Positions 1 to 10,647 of a DNA stretch of 43,663 nucleotides are shown in pieces; the stretch's first letter is position 1; every line of letters begins with the position of its first letter. The DNA is from a virus: positions 1-43,663 of IMG/VR virus record IMGVR_UViG_3300027747_002230. One strand, written 5' to 3'. Position numbers and translations under genes: made by a program. The notes beneath the pieces were generated by a model. That model had not been told where the DNA came from and did no database searches. It saw nothing but the letters and a program-made list of their open reading frames with translations.

Positions 1-1183
1 CATAAGTACCAGCATTTCCAAGTGATATTGTTGTAACATCAGTATTCGCTTGGTTGAAAGCAGCATTTGCTTGAGTATATGCTGCTGTTGCTGTGTTTGA
101 TGCAGTATTTGCTTGAGTATATGCTGCTTGAGTAAATGCAGCATTACTAGAAATCCAAGTATTTTGAGTGGTATCAACTCCTTGAATTGCTATAGTATTA
201 CTTGAAGCTGTATTTGCTTGAGTAAATGCAGCATTTGAATATGCATATGGTGCCGATGCTGTATTTTGTGTGGTCAAATCAGCAAAAGTGATTGGTTGTT
301 TCAATACAAGGCCGGTGTTATACTTGAATCTTGCAACCTCATTACTGATGTTTAAACCATTAACAGAAAATATGATATCGTTTGGTAAACCAGTACCAAC
401 AATCATATTACCGCCGCCGGTTGTTGTGTTACCTGTTGTGAACAAGTAACCATCATTTTTACCAATTAGAGTATAACCTGGATAGTTGTATGTACTTGAA
501 CCCATACCTAAGTCAACGAAACCATCATTTACAGTTCCGTTATCGGCAGTAATAAACAAATCAGAAGATGAGTTTCCACCAGTATTAATATTTTGCATAT
601 TCAAACCAGAGTAACCATTGAAGTTACTACTGATTTGGAATGTTACTTGAGGTTCTAGAAAATAACCTGTTGGTATACCAGCATACAATGCATTATAACC
701 ATTTGAAGCATAACCAAAAAACTGACCAGTGTTACCTGTTATTTGAACTGTTGTTGCATTACCAGTAAAAGAAATATTACCAGTAACAGTTAAGTCACTT
801 TGTATTGTTACTGAGCCAGATATTGTACCACCAGATGAACTAAATTTTGTATTGGCTCTATCGAATGCTGCTTGTGTGTATACAGCATTGGAAGAAATCC
901 AAGTGTTTTGGGTGTTGTTGATACCAAAAATATATGCAATATTAGCATTAGCAGTATTAAGTCCGCCTTGAAGTGCTATAGTATTTGCTGATGCATTAGT
1001 AGATGTTGATACAACACTGTTTGATGCTAGTATACTTACAACGTTACTGGAATTCAGATAATATAATACACCATCGGCCATGTTTATAGCCAATTCTCCT
1101 GAAATCAAATTTGCAGATAGTGGTTTATTACCTGCTGTATTTGAATAGTATAACTGTATTGGTGTATTGCCTAATGCTGCCAT
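1..1183 (-). CDS. Fibre-like repeat-rich structural protein (3' part cut by window edge)
   Basis: The frame is open from an ATG at 1183 to the left edge, so about 394 N-terminal residues are present and the C-terminus is missing. The start is preceded by AAAGATAAAC, a modest ribosome site. The N-terminus (MAALGNTPIQLYYSNTAG) and a segment like 'SGELAINMADGVLYY' resemble the fibre-attachment start found in many phage tail proteins. Further along are Asn/Ala/Ser/Thr-rich repeats of the type TQNTWISSNAAFTQAAY and 'QANTAS', shared with the proteins at 1205-5662 and 19416-21602. Such repeats usually form trimeric fibre shafts. It is the last visible gene of the minus-strand tail operon. The role as a virion fibre or baseplate appendage is inferred from composition and position; no enzymatic motif is seen. 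Confidence 0.75.
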   Translation of the reverse strand, partial: MAALGNTPIQLYYSNTAGNKPLSANLISGELAINMADGVLYYLNSSNVVSILASNSVVSTSTNASANTIALQGGLNTANANIAYIFGINNTQNTWISSNAVYTQAAFDRANTKFSSSGGTISGSVTIQSDLTVTGNISFTGNATTVQITGNTGQFFGYASNGYNALYAGIPTGYFLEPQVTFQISSNFNGYSGLNMQNINTGGNSSSDLFITADNGTVNDGFVDLGMGSSTYNYPGYTLIGKNDGYLFTTGNTTTGGGNMIVGTGLPNDIIFSVNGLNISNEVARFKYNTGLVLKQPITFADLTTQNTASAPYAYSNAAFTQANTASSNTIAIQGVDTTQNTWISSNAAFTQAAYTQANTASNTATAAYTQANAAFNQANTDVTTISLGNAGTY

Positions 1184-1204
1184 AGTTTATCTTTAAATAT
1201 GTAT

Positions 1205-4200
1205 TTAGAATGTTCCACCAGAGATTAATCCTGCTTGGAATGTATTTGCGGTTCTTACTGCACCTGTTCCTTTTGGTGTAAGAGTTATGTCAATGTTGGT
1301 ATCAGTTCCTTGCGAGCTAATAGTGGGTTTATTTCCAGTAGCCGCACCCGTCACCTGTACATAGTTAACAGCTGTTTGACCATTACCAGCATCAGCAACA
1401 ACGAATTGTGTGCCATTAGCAGTTTGAATTTTGGTGTTACCAGTACCTTTTGATACTAAAGATATATCAATATTTGGGTCTGAGCCAATAACAGACAAAA
1501 TGGGAGCAACACCAGTTGCTGTACCAGCTACTTGAAAACCATTGACTTGAGAAGTTTGACCAATAGCAGTAAAAGATGGATTACCGTTTGTATAACCTAA
1601 TGTAACAACACCACCCGAATTAATTAATAATCGTGTTGTGCCGTTTGTTTGAAAAGTATACAGACCACTACTTTTTGTATTGAAAGTTAATCCTACGGCA
1701 GCATCACTTCCTTGAGCTGAAATAACCGGAGAAACACCAGTATTTGCACCTTGTACCTGCACATAATTAACAGAATTCTGTCCAGCACCAGCATCAGCAA
1801 CAACAAATTGTGTGCCGTTAGCAGTTTGGATTTTGGTGTTACCAGTACCTTTTGATATTAAATTTATATCTGTGTTTGGATCCGAACCATTAACACCAAT
1901 TACAACACCAGAACCAACAACAGAACCTGTTAGAGTTAAGTAGTTTGCATTTGTCGGTGTATGCAAAACACGAACTTGGTTTGATATGCCGTTTGTTGTA
2001 AATCCTACATAACCAGTACCTTTACTGGTTAAAAGTAAATTGATTGCTGCGTCAGCGCCTTGTGCTGAAATAACTGGAGGACCACCAGCACCACCTGTAA
2101 CTTGTAAATAGTTATTTGCAGAAGTTGTATGTGCTACACGAAATTGTTCTGCTCCGGAAGTACCTGCATTTGTTTGAAATTGAATAGGTACCGCACTTGA
2201 TGTTTGTATTTGCCCCGATGTGGAACCAATTGCTCGTAAAATGGGGGCGGTACTTACTGCAAATGTTTGCCAATAACCACCTCCAGAAGAGCCTGTACCA
2301 GATACAACAAAACCTGTTCCCTCTGGAACAGCAAAAACTAATGAATTACCAAGACTGCGGAGAGTTGGATTTGTTCCAACAGTAGCATAAGCAGTAGCTG
2401 TAACACCAGGTGAACCACCAGTAAATGTCACAGTCGGTTGTTCTACATAACCTGAACCTGCATTTATTATGAAAACGTTATTAACTGCAAAACCAGAAGA
2501 GTTGATTGCTACGTTTGCACCCACACCTGATGTTGATGTGTTACCTGTGAGTATTAGATAATAAGGAACACCTGTATTGAGAGCACCAGTTGAGTTAGCA
2601 AAAGTTGGTAGATTATTATAAAATGCACCTTGATTAATAATAGCAATTGAATTAATACCACCAGTACCATATGTTGTTGCAGTATTACTTGTTACTTGAA
2701 AGACTGCATTTGCAAAAGAACTTCCTGTGTTTGCAAATAAGTAATCTCCGTTAGCGTAACCAGAACCAACGTTACCTATGACAATTGTTCCTGACAATCT
2801 CATTACAGCATTTGCTGTGGCAGTAACACCACCAGCTGTTGTTGGTGCGGTTATCGTTACAGTTGGTATTGATTGGTGTGTACTGCCTGAAGCTGAAATA
2901 GTTATAGCAGTAATTGTATTACCGTTACTGATATTCACACCGCTAGAGCCAGCAGCAAGGTCAATTGCACCTGTGCCTTTTGGTTGAAGTGCTAATGAAA
3001 TATTTGTATCAGAGCCCTGAGCAGACAATATAGGTGAGAACGAAGCAGCAGCCCCAGCTACTTGATAATAATTGCGATCTGTCGTGAGTGGTGCTGCAAT
3101 ACGGAAAGATTTATCCGGACTATTTGCAGTGGAGTTTTTAAATGTCCAACCGCCACCTGTGTCATTTGAATGGAACCATTCAATAGTAGATCCACCACCA
3201 TTGCTAAGTGTGCTGTAGTTATAAATGTATGTTGGATCTGTTAGAGTGTCAAGTTCAAAATACCGCGAAGTACGTGGAAATTTATTAGCTGCACTAACAG
3301 TATAAGTTGGCGCAGCAATATGTAAACCACGCCAAAAAGCGCCGCCGCTTGCATCAGAATTGAGACCACCGGCATTTTGGAATACATATTGACTCGGTGT
3401 TGTTGCATCTCTATTCTTTGTAAACGTTATTGCACCAGCATTTTTACTGTTGATGTTCAAAGGTACATTTGTATCAGAACCTTGAGCAGAGAGTGTTGGA
3501 CCAGCGCCAGTAGTTGCACCAGTAATTTGAACATAGTTAGCGTTATTTAAACCGGTGTTCAATGTACCGTTTATATTAGTGGTCGATGTAGCACCAGATG
3601 TTGCAGAACCAAGTGTAATATTAGTAATTGAACCAGATGCACCATTAGTACCAATATCAATTGACTTTTGTGTTGTGCCGGTAATAGCAGTGTTTGTTGA
3701 TATTGTCTGGGATTGGTTGATCGTGTATGTACCTATACCGCCTGTTGCACCTGTACCTAGAGCAGTAATGTATGTTCCTGGTAACACGCCAGTGCCTGAT
3801 AACGCCATACCAATCGAGAATGTTCCAGTATTAGCATCCCTAACAGTTAATGTTGTGGTTGATATTGTACCGTTTGCGGTTGTTGCAGTCGTTGCAGCTG
3901 TTGTGGCACCAGAACCAATTTGAATAGGCTGAGAAGTTGTTGCTAAACCAACTCTAATTAAACCCGTACCAGATGTACCACCAATTGCAATTGGGCCAGA
4001 TGTTACGGCTGTTCCAAGATTAACGGAATTGGTAGTAGAGCCAGTAAAGTTAAGAGTACCCGTAATTGTTGGGCTGGCAGAAAGTACCATACTGCCACCA
4101 GTACCCGTAACGGTAGCTACCTCAGTAAATCCTACCCTCCACCCAGCAGCAGTATTTACAGTAGTGTCAATACAAGTAAGGTATCCAGTTGCTCCAACAG

Positions 4201-5662
4201 GAATAGTTAAAACTAAAACACCTGTTGATGTGTATACAGCACAACTTGAATTTGTGGAACCGTTATTAATTCTAAATGACCAACCTTGTTGCAGCGTTGA
4301 AGTATCAGGCAATGCAAAAGCACTTTGTGTACTTCCAAGTCCAACAAATTGATAAAAACTGCTTGTGTTTGCCAGCAACACTGCTTGAGAAATAGTACCC
4401 GCTACGGTTTGAGCACCAGTTGTATTATTTGCATATAAAACTGCTGTATTATTAGATGATATTACTTGAAAAAGACCATTATAACCTGAGGGTGTTATCC
4501 CAACAACAGAAATATATGAACCACCTGCAAATGGCGTAGGTGATACTTGAGTTGCATAGTTTAATGTTACTATACCAGAAAGTCCATTCGCCGCAGTTGT
4601 TGCCAAAGCCAAACTATAATTATTTGCATAACCCAACAAGTTCGACATTGCACCAGGAGCAGTTCCTTTTCCTGTACCACCAGAACTCAATGCAATTGGT
4701 GTAGTTGCAGTTAATGTAGTAAAAGCACCGGTGTTTGGTGTCGTAGAACCTATTGCAACGTTATCGAGTGATCCACCAGAGACAAGTATTGTATTTGAGT
4801 TCTGTGTACCTAATGTACCAATTGTGTTTGCTTTTGCAAATGCAGCATTTGCTGTATTTCTTGCTGTTTGATCCGTTGCAGCACTAACCGCTGAGGTACT
4901 TTGAGTTGTGCCATCAGGAAAAGTAATTGCGCCGCCTGCACCTTGATTCAATGTTAAGCTAGAGGTGAATAATGTGTTGTTTGAACCAAAGAATCGTAAA
5001 GTATTTGTATTACTTAAATATCCTGTATTATTAGCAAAGATTACAGAGTTTGCTAAGTAACCAGATGAAGAACCGCCACCACCAGTTATTGCAACATTCG
5101 ATACTGATGTTATTCTACCATTTGCAGAAACAGTTACGACAGCAACGTTTGTTGCACCACCATAAGTACCAGGATTTCCAAGTGTTATTGTTGTATAATC
5201 TGTGTTTGCTAATATTTGCAAAGAAGCAATATTAGCATTTGCTGAGTTCAGTCCACCTTGTAAAATAGCAATTTGTGTATTTTGGTAAGCATCAACACCT
5301 TGAGTAACAACAGTATTAGCCGATGCAATGTTTGCTTGGTTGAATGCAGCAACAGCTAAAGCACTACTTCCGGAATTTGCTGCATTGAACGCAGCATTTG
5401 CTTGTGCGTAAGCTGCAACTGAAATACTATAAGATTGATTTGCCGTAATTGATGCAGAATTAGCCAGTACAAATGCTTGATTCGAAATGGTTGACACACT
5501 ATTTGCAAGAATATATGCAGCATTGGCTTCCGCAAAAGCAGCGTTAGATTGTGCAAAAGCAAGTCCAGCTATATTTGAGTAACCCGTAAAAGTTGCGAGT
5601 GTACTTACTGTTGCTGGTGTACCACCACCAGGTCTTACTACAGTTACGTTAATATTTGCCAT
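1205..5662 (-). CDS. Large tail-fibre-like protein with several repeat classes (1485 aa)
   Basis: This is a very long, low-Cys, Asn/Thr/Gly/Ala-rich protein without a signal peptide or enzyme motif. Residues about 25-110 carry heptad-like 'AFxxAN' repeats ([18 protein letters not shown]). From about residue 760 onward, modules of the form '[19 protein letters not shown]...L.SKGTG' recur at least six times. Between about residues 930 and 1110 there are two or more 'GSGY...PTVTFTG' beta modules. Together these suggest a trimeric beta-helical fibre built by module duplication. The ATG overlaps the stop of the upstream 121-residue gene (TAATG), so the two are translationally coupled. It is probably a host-contact fibre or baseplate decoration; a specific T4 equivalent (gp34-37, gp12) cannot be assigned. 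Confidence 0.8.
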   Translation of the reverse strand: MANINVTVVRPGGGTPATVSTLATFTGYSNIAGLAFAQSNAAFAEANAAYILANSVSTISNQAFVLANSASITANQSYSISVAAYAQANAAFNAANSGSSALAVAAFNQANIASANTVVTQGVDAYQNTQIAILQGGLNSANANIASLQILANTDYTTITLGNPGTYGGATNVAVVTVSANGRITSVSNVAITGGGGSSSGYLANSVIFANNTGYLSNTNTLRFFGSNNTLFTSSLTLNQGAGGAITFPDGTTQSTSAVSAATDQTARNTANAAFAKANTIGTLGTQNSNTILVSGGSLDNVAIGSTTPNTGAFTTLTATTPIALSSGGTGKGTAPGAMSNLLGYANNYSLALATTAANGLSGIVTLNYATQVSPTPFAGGSYISVVGITPSGYNGLFQVISSNNTAVLYANNTTGAQTVAGTISQAVLLANTSSFYQFVGLGSTQSAFALPDTSTLQQGWSFRINNGSTNSSCAVYTSTGVLVLTIPVGATGYLTCIDTTVNTAAGWRVGFTEVATVTGTGGSMVLSASPTITGTLNFTGSTTNSVNLGTAVTSGPIAIGGTSGTGLIRVGLATTSQPIQIGSGATTAATTATTANGTISTTTLTVRDANTGTFSIGMALSGTGVLPGTYITALGTGATGGIGTYTINQSQTISTNTAITGTTQKSIDIGTNGASGSITNITLGSATSGATSTTNINGTLNTGLNNANYVQITGATTGAGPTLSAQGSDTNVPLNINSKNAGAITFTKNRDATTPSQYVFQNAGGLNSDASGGAFWRGLHIAAPTYTVSAANKFPRTSRYFELDTLTDPTYIYNYSTLSNGGGSTIEWFHSNDTGGGWTFKNSTANSPDKSFRIAAPLTTDRNYYQVAGAAASFSPILSAQGSDTNISLALQPKGTGAIDLAAGSSGVNISNGNTITAITISASGSTHQSIPTVTITAPTTAGGVTATANAVMRLSGTIVIGNVGSGYANGDYLFANTGSSFANAVFQVTSNTATTYGTGGINSIAIINQGAFYNNLPTFANSTGALNTGVPYYLILTGNTSTSGVGANVAINSSGFAVNNVFIINAGSGYVEQPTVTFTGGSPGVTATAYATVGTNPTLRSLGNSLVFAVPEGTGFVVSGTGSSGGGYWQTFAVSTAPILRAIGSTSGQIQTSSAVPIQFQTNAGTSGAEQFRVAHTTSANNYLQVTGGAGGPPVISAQGADAAINLLLTSKGTGYVGFTTNGISNQVRVLHTPTNANYLTLTGSVVGSGVVIGVNGSDPNTDINLISKGTGNTKIQTANGTQFVVADAGAGQNSVNYVQVQGANTGVSPVISAQGSDAAVGLTFNTKSSGLYTFQTNGTTRLLINSGGVVTLGYTNGNPSFTAIGQTSQVNGFQVAGTATGVAPILSVIGSDPNIDISLVSKGTGNTKIQTANGTQFVVADAGNGQTAVNYVQVTGAATGNKPTISSQGTDTNIDITLTPKGTGAVRTANTFQAGLISGGTF
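1385..1862 (-). repeat. Two near-identical ~76-bp direct repeats 402 bp apart inside the fibre gene
   Basis: The stretch 1385-1460 is nearly repeated at 1787-1862, differing at only a few positions. The spacing is 402 bp, exactly 134 codons, so the repeat keeps frame. It encodes the module around '[16 protein letters not shown]'. The similarity at DNA level indicates recent duplication or gene conversion. Confidence 0.8.
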
Positions 5663-6027
5663 TAGATATCAGTCCCATAAGAACTTGTGACACCTGTAAC
5701 ACCAGGAGAAACAAATATTTGCCCTTCAAGAATTCTTGATATTACATTAAATTGATCTGCAACAATCACATCATACACATATTTTCCATAAGGAACATTT
5801 GCAGTAGTTGGTGCATCTAAAGATAAAGTTACAATACCATTAACTGCATCTGTGATTGTTGTTGTAAAAGTCATTGCAACATTTGAAGTTATGTATGATT
5901 TTTTTGCTCTAGAAGTTATTGTAAAATTGGTAAGGTTATATGGGTTACCATAATCATCAGTCAAATTTAATTGAGTGCTGAATGTCGAGCCTTGTTCCAT
6001 GTATTGATCTGCATATCCTGCTGCCAT
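5662..6027 (-). CDS. Small beta-rich structural protein, BppU/Ig-like (121 aa)
   Basis: The product begins [20 protein letters not shown] and contains '[19 protein letters not shown]' and '[15 protein letters not shown]', followed by '[10 protein letters not shown]'. This pattern (EQG.TF, ..Y.ARM-like strand, G.Y.YD...D..G.V....EG...V.P) is that of small beta-sandwich proteins encoded next to fibre genes in many phages, often grouped with BppU-like upper baseplate domains. The ribosome site AAGGG lies about 10 nt upstream of the ATG. It lies between two fibre genes and its stop overlaps the next start. It is probably a connector or decoration protein; exact function unknown. Confidence 0.6.
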   Translation of the reverse strand: MAAGYADQYMEQGSTFSTQLNLTDDYGNPYNLTNFTITSRAKKSYITSNVAMTFTTTITDAVNGIVTLSLDAPTTANVPYGKYVYDVIVADQFNVISRILEGQIFVSPGVTGVTSSYGTDI

Positions 6028-6028
6028 T

Positions 6029-6100
6029 TTATTTACCCTTTTTTAGTTCTTCTATTTCAGCCTTCAATTCTTTGATCGCTTCGATTAGCAGACCTATCAT
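6029..6100 (-). pseudogene. Remnant of a peptidase S74 (endosialidase-type) C-terminal chaperone tail
   Basis: Twenty-three codons plus stop encode a peptide containing 'IGLLIEAIKELKAEIEEL' and ending in KKGK. This is the typical extreme C-terminus of the intramolecular chaperone domain (peptidase S74) of phage fibres, where a LLIEAIKEL-type helix ends the protein. The rest of the S74 domain, including the Ser/Lys catalytic dyad, is absent. It sits directly after the chaperone gene that follows the long fibre. It could still be translated from the ATG at 6100, but I read it as a scar of a fibre-tip replacement. Confidence 0.65.
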
Positions 6101-6102
6101 GT

Positions 6103-6390
6103 TTAGCTTTTAGGATACTTAGCTTTAACCGCCAAGCAATCGGCAATGTATTTATCAATCTGCGCTTGGTCACCCTTAACCACGCCATCGAGATAGTCGA
6201 TATAGGATGGGTATTCCGCAACACGTTTCTGTGCGTAGGTCAGATTGTTAAACGCAGCATTTCGCTTTGCCTCATTTATGGCATCCGCCTCTGCTTGAGT
6301 AATTGGGGTCTTGTCCCCAATCAAATAATCCTGCGAGCCATCTGCCTCGTAAGCGTATATGGTGTTATCTACATCTTTAAAAAGTTTCAT
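6103..6390 (-). CDS. Probable tail fibre assembly chaperone (95 aa)
   Basis: The start is taken at the ATG at 6390, which has an excellent GGAG site six bases upstream; an in-frame TTG at 6402 is less likely. The C-terminal half reads 'AQKRVAEYPSYIDYLDGVV' and ends 'AVKAKYPKS'. This matches the small 'AEYPS..D.LD...KG......AVKAKYP' proteins that follow tail fibre genes in many phages and prophages and act, or are thought to act, in fibre folding. Only a few bases separate it from the fibre stop at 6406. Its base composition looks more GC-rich than the rest of the window, as does the adjoining fibre tip, which suggests joint acquisition. Confidence 0.6.
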   Translation of the reverse strand: MKLFKDVDNTIYAYEADGSQDYLIGDKTPITQAEADAINEAKRNAAFNNLTYAQKRVAEYPSYIDYLDGVVKGDQAQIDKYIADCLAVKAKYPKS

Positions 6391-6405
6391 GTTTTGCTCC
6401 AAAAA

Positions 6406-9400
6406 TTAACGCAACTCAAACCAAGAGTACAACGAGGGGGAACCAACAGTTGTAGTGACAACGTAAGTTGCTGAAGCTGGAATTATCAATTGAATTGGCA
6501 AAAGCAAACCAGGGTATGATCCATAATTTTCACCCAAAGAAGCAACTACCGTCCCGTTGACTGAAAAAGTAACAACGGCATTACTTACTGCTGGAAATTG
6601 GATTGTGATGCTTACTTGAATTGGCTTGCCAGTTGAGTTTGTATACGTAGTTCCGATTGCCCTACTTCCAATAACATCAATCCAAGTTTGCCCATAACCC
6701 AAAGAACTCATAGCAGTCAAAGCCTCACCACCTGCGCCTTGAACAGTAGAGGGAGTAGTAGCCCATGTACCCGCAGTTGCTTGTGTAGACTCAATATAGC
6801 CAACCACGCGGTATGCTAAGTTTGTTCTACCCGTATTGGAGTAAACAACAGTCGGAGAGTTTGAACTGGAAGAGATTGCTGTGGTAGCGCCGATTAAGTT
6901 ATCCTCTGTCAGTTTTACACTCCCGCCCGCAGAAATATTGGATACAGCTAGTTCAAGCGTGCCTGCATTGTTCATTACTATGACAACCAAACGAGACTGA
7001 ACGCCACTTACTGTCCCAAGCGTAGCATTCAAAGGAACGACCAAGTTTGCAGGGGTTCCCGATACAGTAGTTACCGCACCACTACCAAGGGTGGTAGACC
7101 GGAAATCCAAATTAAGCGCAGAGGTAGAGATCGTCAGTGCGCCAGATGCGACGGATGCTGATATCGGCTGGATTTGGGAGATGGCTGACCATGTGGGTGC
7201 AGAACCAGAACCTTGTGAAGTCAAGACCTGACCGGATGTTCCGTAGTTTGTATTAGCTCCAACACTAATAGGCCCACCAATGAATGTTGAAGCTCCAGTT
7301 GTCTGCAACTGTAACTGTTTAGCACCAACACTAGTTTGATATGCATTAACTGCAACGGCAGTTCCGTCAGTTACACCAACTGTAAGATATGTTGTACCGT
7401 TTCTTACATGAAAAATGTCTGTTGCTGATGTACCATAAACTTCTAAAGGTGTTTGGGGGCTATTAGTTCCAATACCTACGTATCCGTTGTTGGTTATACG
7501 CATCCTTTCTACTCGTCGATCTGTTCTAGCACCCAATGACTGTGTTGTCCAAGACCAAGCAGTAGAGCCATCGGTGTTTATATCAGCAACCATATTTGCA
7601 ACGGAAGCGCCATTTTCGTTCACGGCATCATAAAAAACCGCAGCATTATTTGCGGCGCTAGCATAATTGTTTTGAACAGAAATGCCTTGGACTTGCACGC
7701 CATAATTACCAAATCGTGCATAACCTGCTACGTTGAGTTTATATGGGGTGGAATTTGTACCAATACCCACGTTACCGATGGAGTCGATACGCATACGTTC
7801 GGTGTTGTTAGTGCCAAACAACAATGGATGGTTTGTATACGTATTTAAATACGAATATCCGTTTTGTACCTCCAAATGCATGGACGTTGTATCGTTTCGG
7901 GCCCGAATAATAGTGCCTGTTGTCCCGCTGTTATAAGCGTCTATTTTTGTTACAGGCGCATTAGTACCAATACCCACGTTACCGCTGGAGTCGATACGCA
8001 TACGCTCTGATGAACCTACATTAAATGACGTAAAGTTATTAACATGGGTATCGCCATTAGCGATAACAAAGCCTCCACCGGTCAACCATGCTATATCAAC
8101 AGATGCATTTCCCGTGTCGGCCATATTTCTATGAATTTGACGGAAAACAATACCACCAGATGCTGTGTTATTATAAAAGTCAAAATAAGAATAGGCTGCT
8201 TGGTCTTGTTGAATTGTAAATTTGGATGTAAGAAAACTAGCTCCAATACCAACGTTACCGCTGGTATCAATACGCATACGCTCATTGTTTCCGGCTAGAA
8301 AAGCCAGCGCCCTTGCCGCCCCAGTACCGCCGTTTGTATTACCAATAAATGTAACAGGGTTGGATGGGTCTACCCTAATTTCAAAACGATCATAGTTTGT
8401 TCCAAAGGGGTTGGTGCCTAATTTTGGTGTAAAAAAAGCGTACCCATTTGAGTCGCCTTCTATAAGAGCTGCACCAACAACATGCAATTTACCATTTGCC
8501 GAGTTTGTACCAATACCTACATTACCGGTGCTGGTAATACGCATACGTTCTAAACCGGCCGTAGTAAAGTACATTGAACCACTAAGCATACCAACCTCAG
8601 CAGAGTTGGTTATGTTATCTGAAAACTGCAAGTTCACATCACGTCCAGTAGCTTCCGATTGAATACGAAGTACCGTGTTGGTGCGAATTGCGGTTCCTGT
8701 CAGCGCAGAAGAAATAAGTGCACCTGGATTTTGTGATGAATTAGCACTAACATGAAAACGTGTTGCAGGTGTAATACCAATACCCACATTGCCACCAGAG
8801 TCGATACGCATACGTTCGCCAGTACCATTTTGAGAAAAAGATATGGCGGAGTTGTAATACAGATAGTTGAGTGATGCAGTATTAAGGTTTATGGCATTAT
8901 CAAAAGTTGCCAGGCCTGTTGAATGCAACGTTCCAGTTACATCTAGTTTATAAGCAGGAGAACTAGTACCAATACCAACGTTACCGCTGGCATCGATACG
9001 CATACGTTCATTATTTCCGGCCTGAAAAGCTAACGATCTTGCTAATCCGGTGCCAGAATTTGCATTGCCGATATATGTAACAGGATTAGCTGTGTCTAAT
9101 CTAACTTCAAAACGATCATAGTTTGATGTAAAAACTGTGCTAGCAGTACCATATTTTGATACAAAAAGACCGTATCCGCTTGAGTCACCCTCTAAAAGAA
9201 TTGAACCGTTTACGTCTAGTTTAGCAATAGGAGAACTAGTACCAATACCAACTCCCGTATTAGTTACTCGAATTTGTTCAACGCCATTTGCACCAAAAAT
9301 AAGATTCGCAGATGCTTGAACAGTTAGTTGATTTGAACCAACGATACCATCATATGCAATAATGGTATTTGTTGTTGCACTATTATTACTAATGCGAATT

Positions 9401-10422
9401 ACTCGTGAGAGTGAAGTGTTATTATCTGAAATGATATCAAATTTAACATTAGGGGTTGCAGTTCCCAATCCTAAATTTGTACCATTAAAAGTGAAAAAAT
9501 TGTTGCTGGTAACATTTTTGGAACTATTCAAGAAAATAATTCCATTTGCCGTAGAACCTTCAAAATTTGAAGTTAATATCTTATTATATGTACCACTATT
9601 TACATCTAAAATATCCCAATATGTATTTGCTTCATTCCAACGAATTGATGCGTTTGCTGTTCTTGTTGGTCTATAAGCATTGAAATATGAGTTTAATGGT
9701 AAAGAAGCATTAGCAGAAAGTGTTAGTGTGTTTGTAGAATATACAATAGAACCTGTAACAACAAAATTACCACCAACTTGTACTGCACCTGTAGTTGAAA
9801 CACTTCCAAAATTACCAATTCCAGTAACATTCAATGCACCAGTACTAACACTTGTATTTGCTTGTAGTATATCAGTATAAGTATTTCCAGTAACAGATAA
9901 AATACTAGTGTTAACACCTGTATTTGATTGTAAAAAATTGGTTATTGTACTTCCGCGAATTGTTGTACTTCCGCCAATTGTTGTATTGCCGCCAATTGAT
10001 GTATTCCCGCCAATTGATGTATTCCCGCCAATTGTTGCATTGTTAGAAACAGACAAACTGGTATTTGCTGCAGTAGCATACAATGTACCTTGTACTGTTG
10101 CTTGACCTGCAGCAACCATACTGGTTTGTGTGTTGTTTAAATAAAGAATACCGCCTTGTGGTGCTGGACTAGATTGACCAACGGTCAAATTATTATTGAT
10201 AATTGCAGAAGAACCTGTACCTTGAACTTGGAGTTGGCCTTGGATAACCGCATCACTGCCAACTTGCAGACTAGTAGGTCCACCATTTAGATATAGTGTA
10301 CCCGAATCTTTGGTCCAGTTTGCTTTACCTATTGCATTTATTTCATTAGAGCCTGCATTTGTTGCAACAACCCAATCACCAAATGTATTTGCATAACCTA
10401 AAATGTTTACTGTATTAGCCAT
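6406..10422 (-). CDS. Long tail fibre / receptor-binding protein (1338 aa)
   Basis: The N-terminus (MANTVNILGYANTFGDWVVA) is followed by short 'GGNTSIGGNTTIGG' beta-repeat turns (about residues 125-160). Then come about ten copies of 'ERMRIDSSGNVGIGTNAP..KL.V.G', a module classic for fibres that end in an S74 chaperone. Here there is no S74 domain. Instead the last roughly 250 residues (with 'RLVVIVMNNAGTLELAV', 'GYGQTWIDVIGSRAIGTTY' and 'TGKPIQVSI') form a different tip that I know from tail fibres of proteobacterial prophages. It ends WFELR and is followed at once by a small chaperone gene. AAAGG lies seven bases before the ATG. Role: probable host receptor recognition. The specific tip family is recalled from general knowledge and was not searched. 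Confidence 0.85.
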   Translation of the reverse strand: MANTVNILGYANTFGDWVVATNAGSNEINAIGKANWTKDSGTLYLNGGPTSLQVGSDAVIQGQLQVQGTGSSAIINNNLTVGQSSPAPQGGILYLNNTQTSMVAAGQATVQGTLYATAANTSLSVSNNATIGGNTSIGGNTSIGGNTTIGGSTTIRGSTITNFLQSNTGVNTSILSVTGNTYTDILQANTSVSTGALNVTGIGNFGSVSTTGAVQVGGNFVVTGSIVYSTNTLTLSANASLPLNSYFNAYRPTRTANASIRWNEANTYWDILDVNSGTYNKILTSNFEGSTANGIIFLNSSKNVTSNNFFTFNGTNLGLGTATPNVKFDIISDNNTSLSRVIRISNNSATTNTIIAYDGIVGSNQLTVQASANLIFGANGVEQIRVTNTGVGIGTSSPIAKLDVNGSILLEGDSSGYGLFVSKYGTASTVFTSNYDRFEVRLDTANPVTYIGNANSGTGLARSLAFQAGNNERMRIDASGNVGIGTSSPAYKLDVTGTLHSTGLATFDNAINLNTASLNYLYYNSAISFSQNGTGERMRIDSGGNVGIGITPATRFHVSANSSQNPGALISSALTGTAIRTNTVLRIQSEATGRDVNLQFSDNITNSAEVGMLSGSMYFTTAGLERMRITSTGNVGIGTNSANGKLHVVGAALIEGDSNGYAFFTPKLGTNPFGTNYDRFEIRVDPSNPVTFIGNTNGGTGAARALAFLAGNNERMRIDTSGNVGIGASFLTSKFTIQQDQAAYSYFDFYNNTASGGIVFRQIHRNMADTGNASVDIAWLTGGGFVIANGDTHVNNFTSFNVGSSERMRIDSSGNVGIGTNAPVTKIDAYNSGTTGTIIRARNDTTSMHLEVQNGYSYLNTYTNHPLLFGTNNTERMRIDSIGNVGIGTNSTPYKLNVAGYARFGNYGVQVQGISVQNNYASAANNAAVFYDAVNENGASVANMVADINTDGSTAWSWTTQSLGARTDRRVERMRITNNGYVGIGTNSPQTPLEVYGTSATDIFHVRNGTTYLTVGVTDGTAVAVNAYQTSVGAKQLQLQTTGASTFIGGPISVGANTNYGTSGQVLTSQGSGSAPTWSAISQIQPISASVASGALTISTSALNLDFRSTTLGSGAVTTVSGTPANLVVPLNATLGTVSGVQSRLVVIVMNNAGTLELAVSNISAGGSVKLTEDNLIGATTAISSSSNSPTVVYSNTGRTNLAYRVVGYIESTQATAGTWATTPSTVQGAGGEALTAMSSLGYGQTWIDVIGSRAIGTTYTNSTGKPIQVSITIQFPAVSNAVVTFSVNGTVVASLGENYGSYPGLLLPIQLIIPASATYVVTTTVGSPSLYSWFELR
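7470..9260 (-). repeat. Array of 'RMRID..GNVGIGT' coding repeats in the long fibre
   Basis: On the plus strand the array shows recurring blocks close to ACCAATACCCACGTTACCG followed by TCGATACGCATACGTTC. Copies are visible near 7480, 7765, 7970, 8250, 8515, 8790, 8970 and 9240. They are imperfect and spaced by varying lengths, always in frame. These are protein-level fibre modules, and the DNA similarity makes them sites for recombination between copies or with other phages. Confidence 0.8.
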
Positions 10423-10423
10423 G

Positions 10424-10645
10424 TTAACCTTTATTTATTAATTGATGCAATAGGTTCTTAATATCCACCATATCACCTTTAAGATTATTTATTTCTGTTT
10501 TTACATCATTTATATCTTCTTTTTGTAATTTAATCATACGAAGTTTAGCATAATACTCATTTCTTTCGGTGTTGTCTGTTGGCTGTATGGCCATACTATG
10601 AATATCCCGAACGAAATTTGAGTCTTTAATTTTTACCAATTGCAT
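10424..10645 (-). CDS. Small coiled-coil virion-associated protein (73 aa)
   Basis: The sequence starts MQLVKIKDSNFVRDIHSMAI and ends in a heptad-rich helix (residues about 40-72, with ...NDVKTEINNLKGDMVDIKNLL). Short proteins beginning 'M.LIKI.D..FVRD' with a C-terminal coiled coil occur between baseplate and fibre genes of marine T4-like phages, where they remain unassigned. AGGA lies about ten bases upstream of the ATG. It is tightly packed between the long fibre (stop/start separated by one base) and the 736-residue structural gene. A trimerisation or attachment role for the neighbouring fibre is plausible but unproven. Confidence 0.7.
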   Translation of the reverse strand: MQLVKIKDSNFVRDIHSMAIQPTDNTERNEYYAKLRMIKLQKEDINDVKTEINNLKGDMVDIKNLLHQLINKG

Positions 10646-10647
10646 GA

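Noticed and set aside
2778-4352. Plus-strand open frames of 69-122 codons opposite the 1485-residue fibre gene
   Set aside because: They mirror the repeat-rich coding strand, are Val/Pro-rich without family motifs and lack ribosome sites; they are antisense shadows.
7470-9260. Regular repeats in the long fibre read as a CRISPR array
   Set aside because: Repeats are in frame, degenerate and unevenly spaced, and encode a known fibre module.
1-10422. A diversity-generating retroelement acting on the fibre genes
   Set aside because: No reverse transcriptase gene and no adenine-biased template/variable repeat pair were found in the window.
10432-10439. AATAAATA before the long fibre as a late promoter
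   Set aside because: It lies only nine bases from the ATG and overlaps the upstream side of the AAAGG ribosome site, so a start there would remove that site; probably chance in AT-rich DNA.
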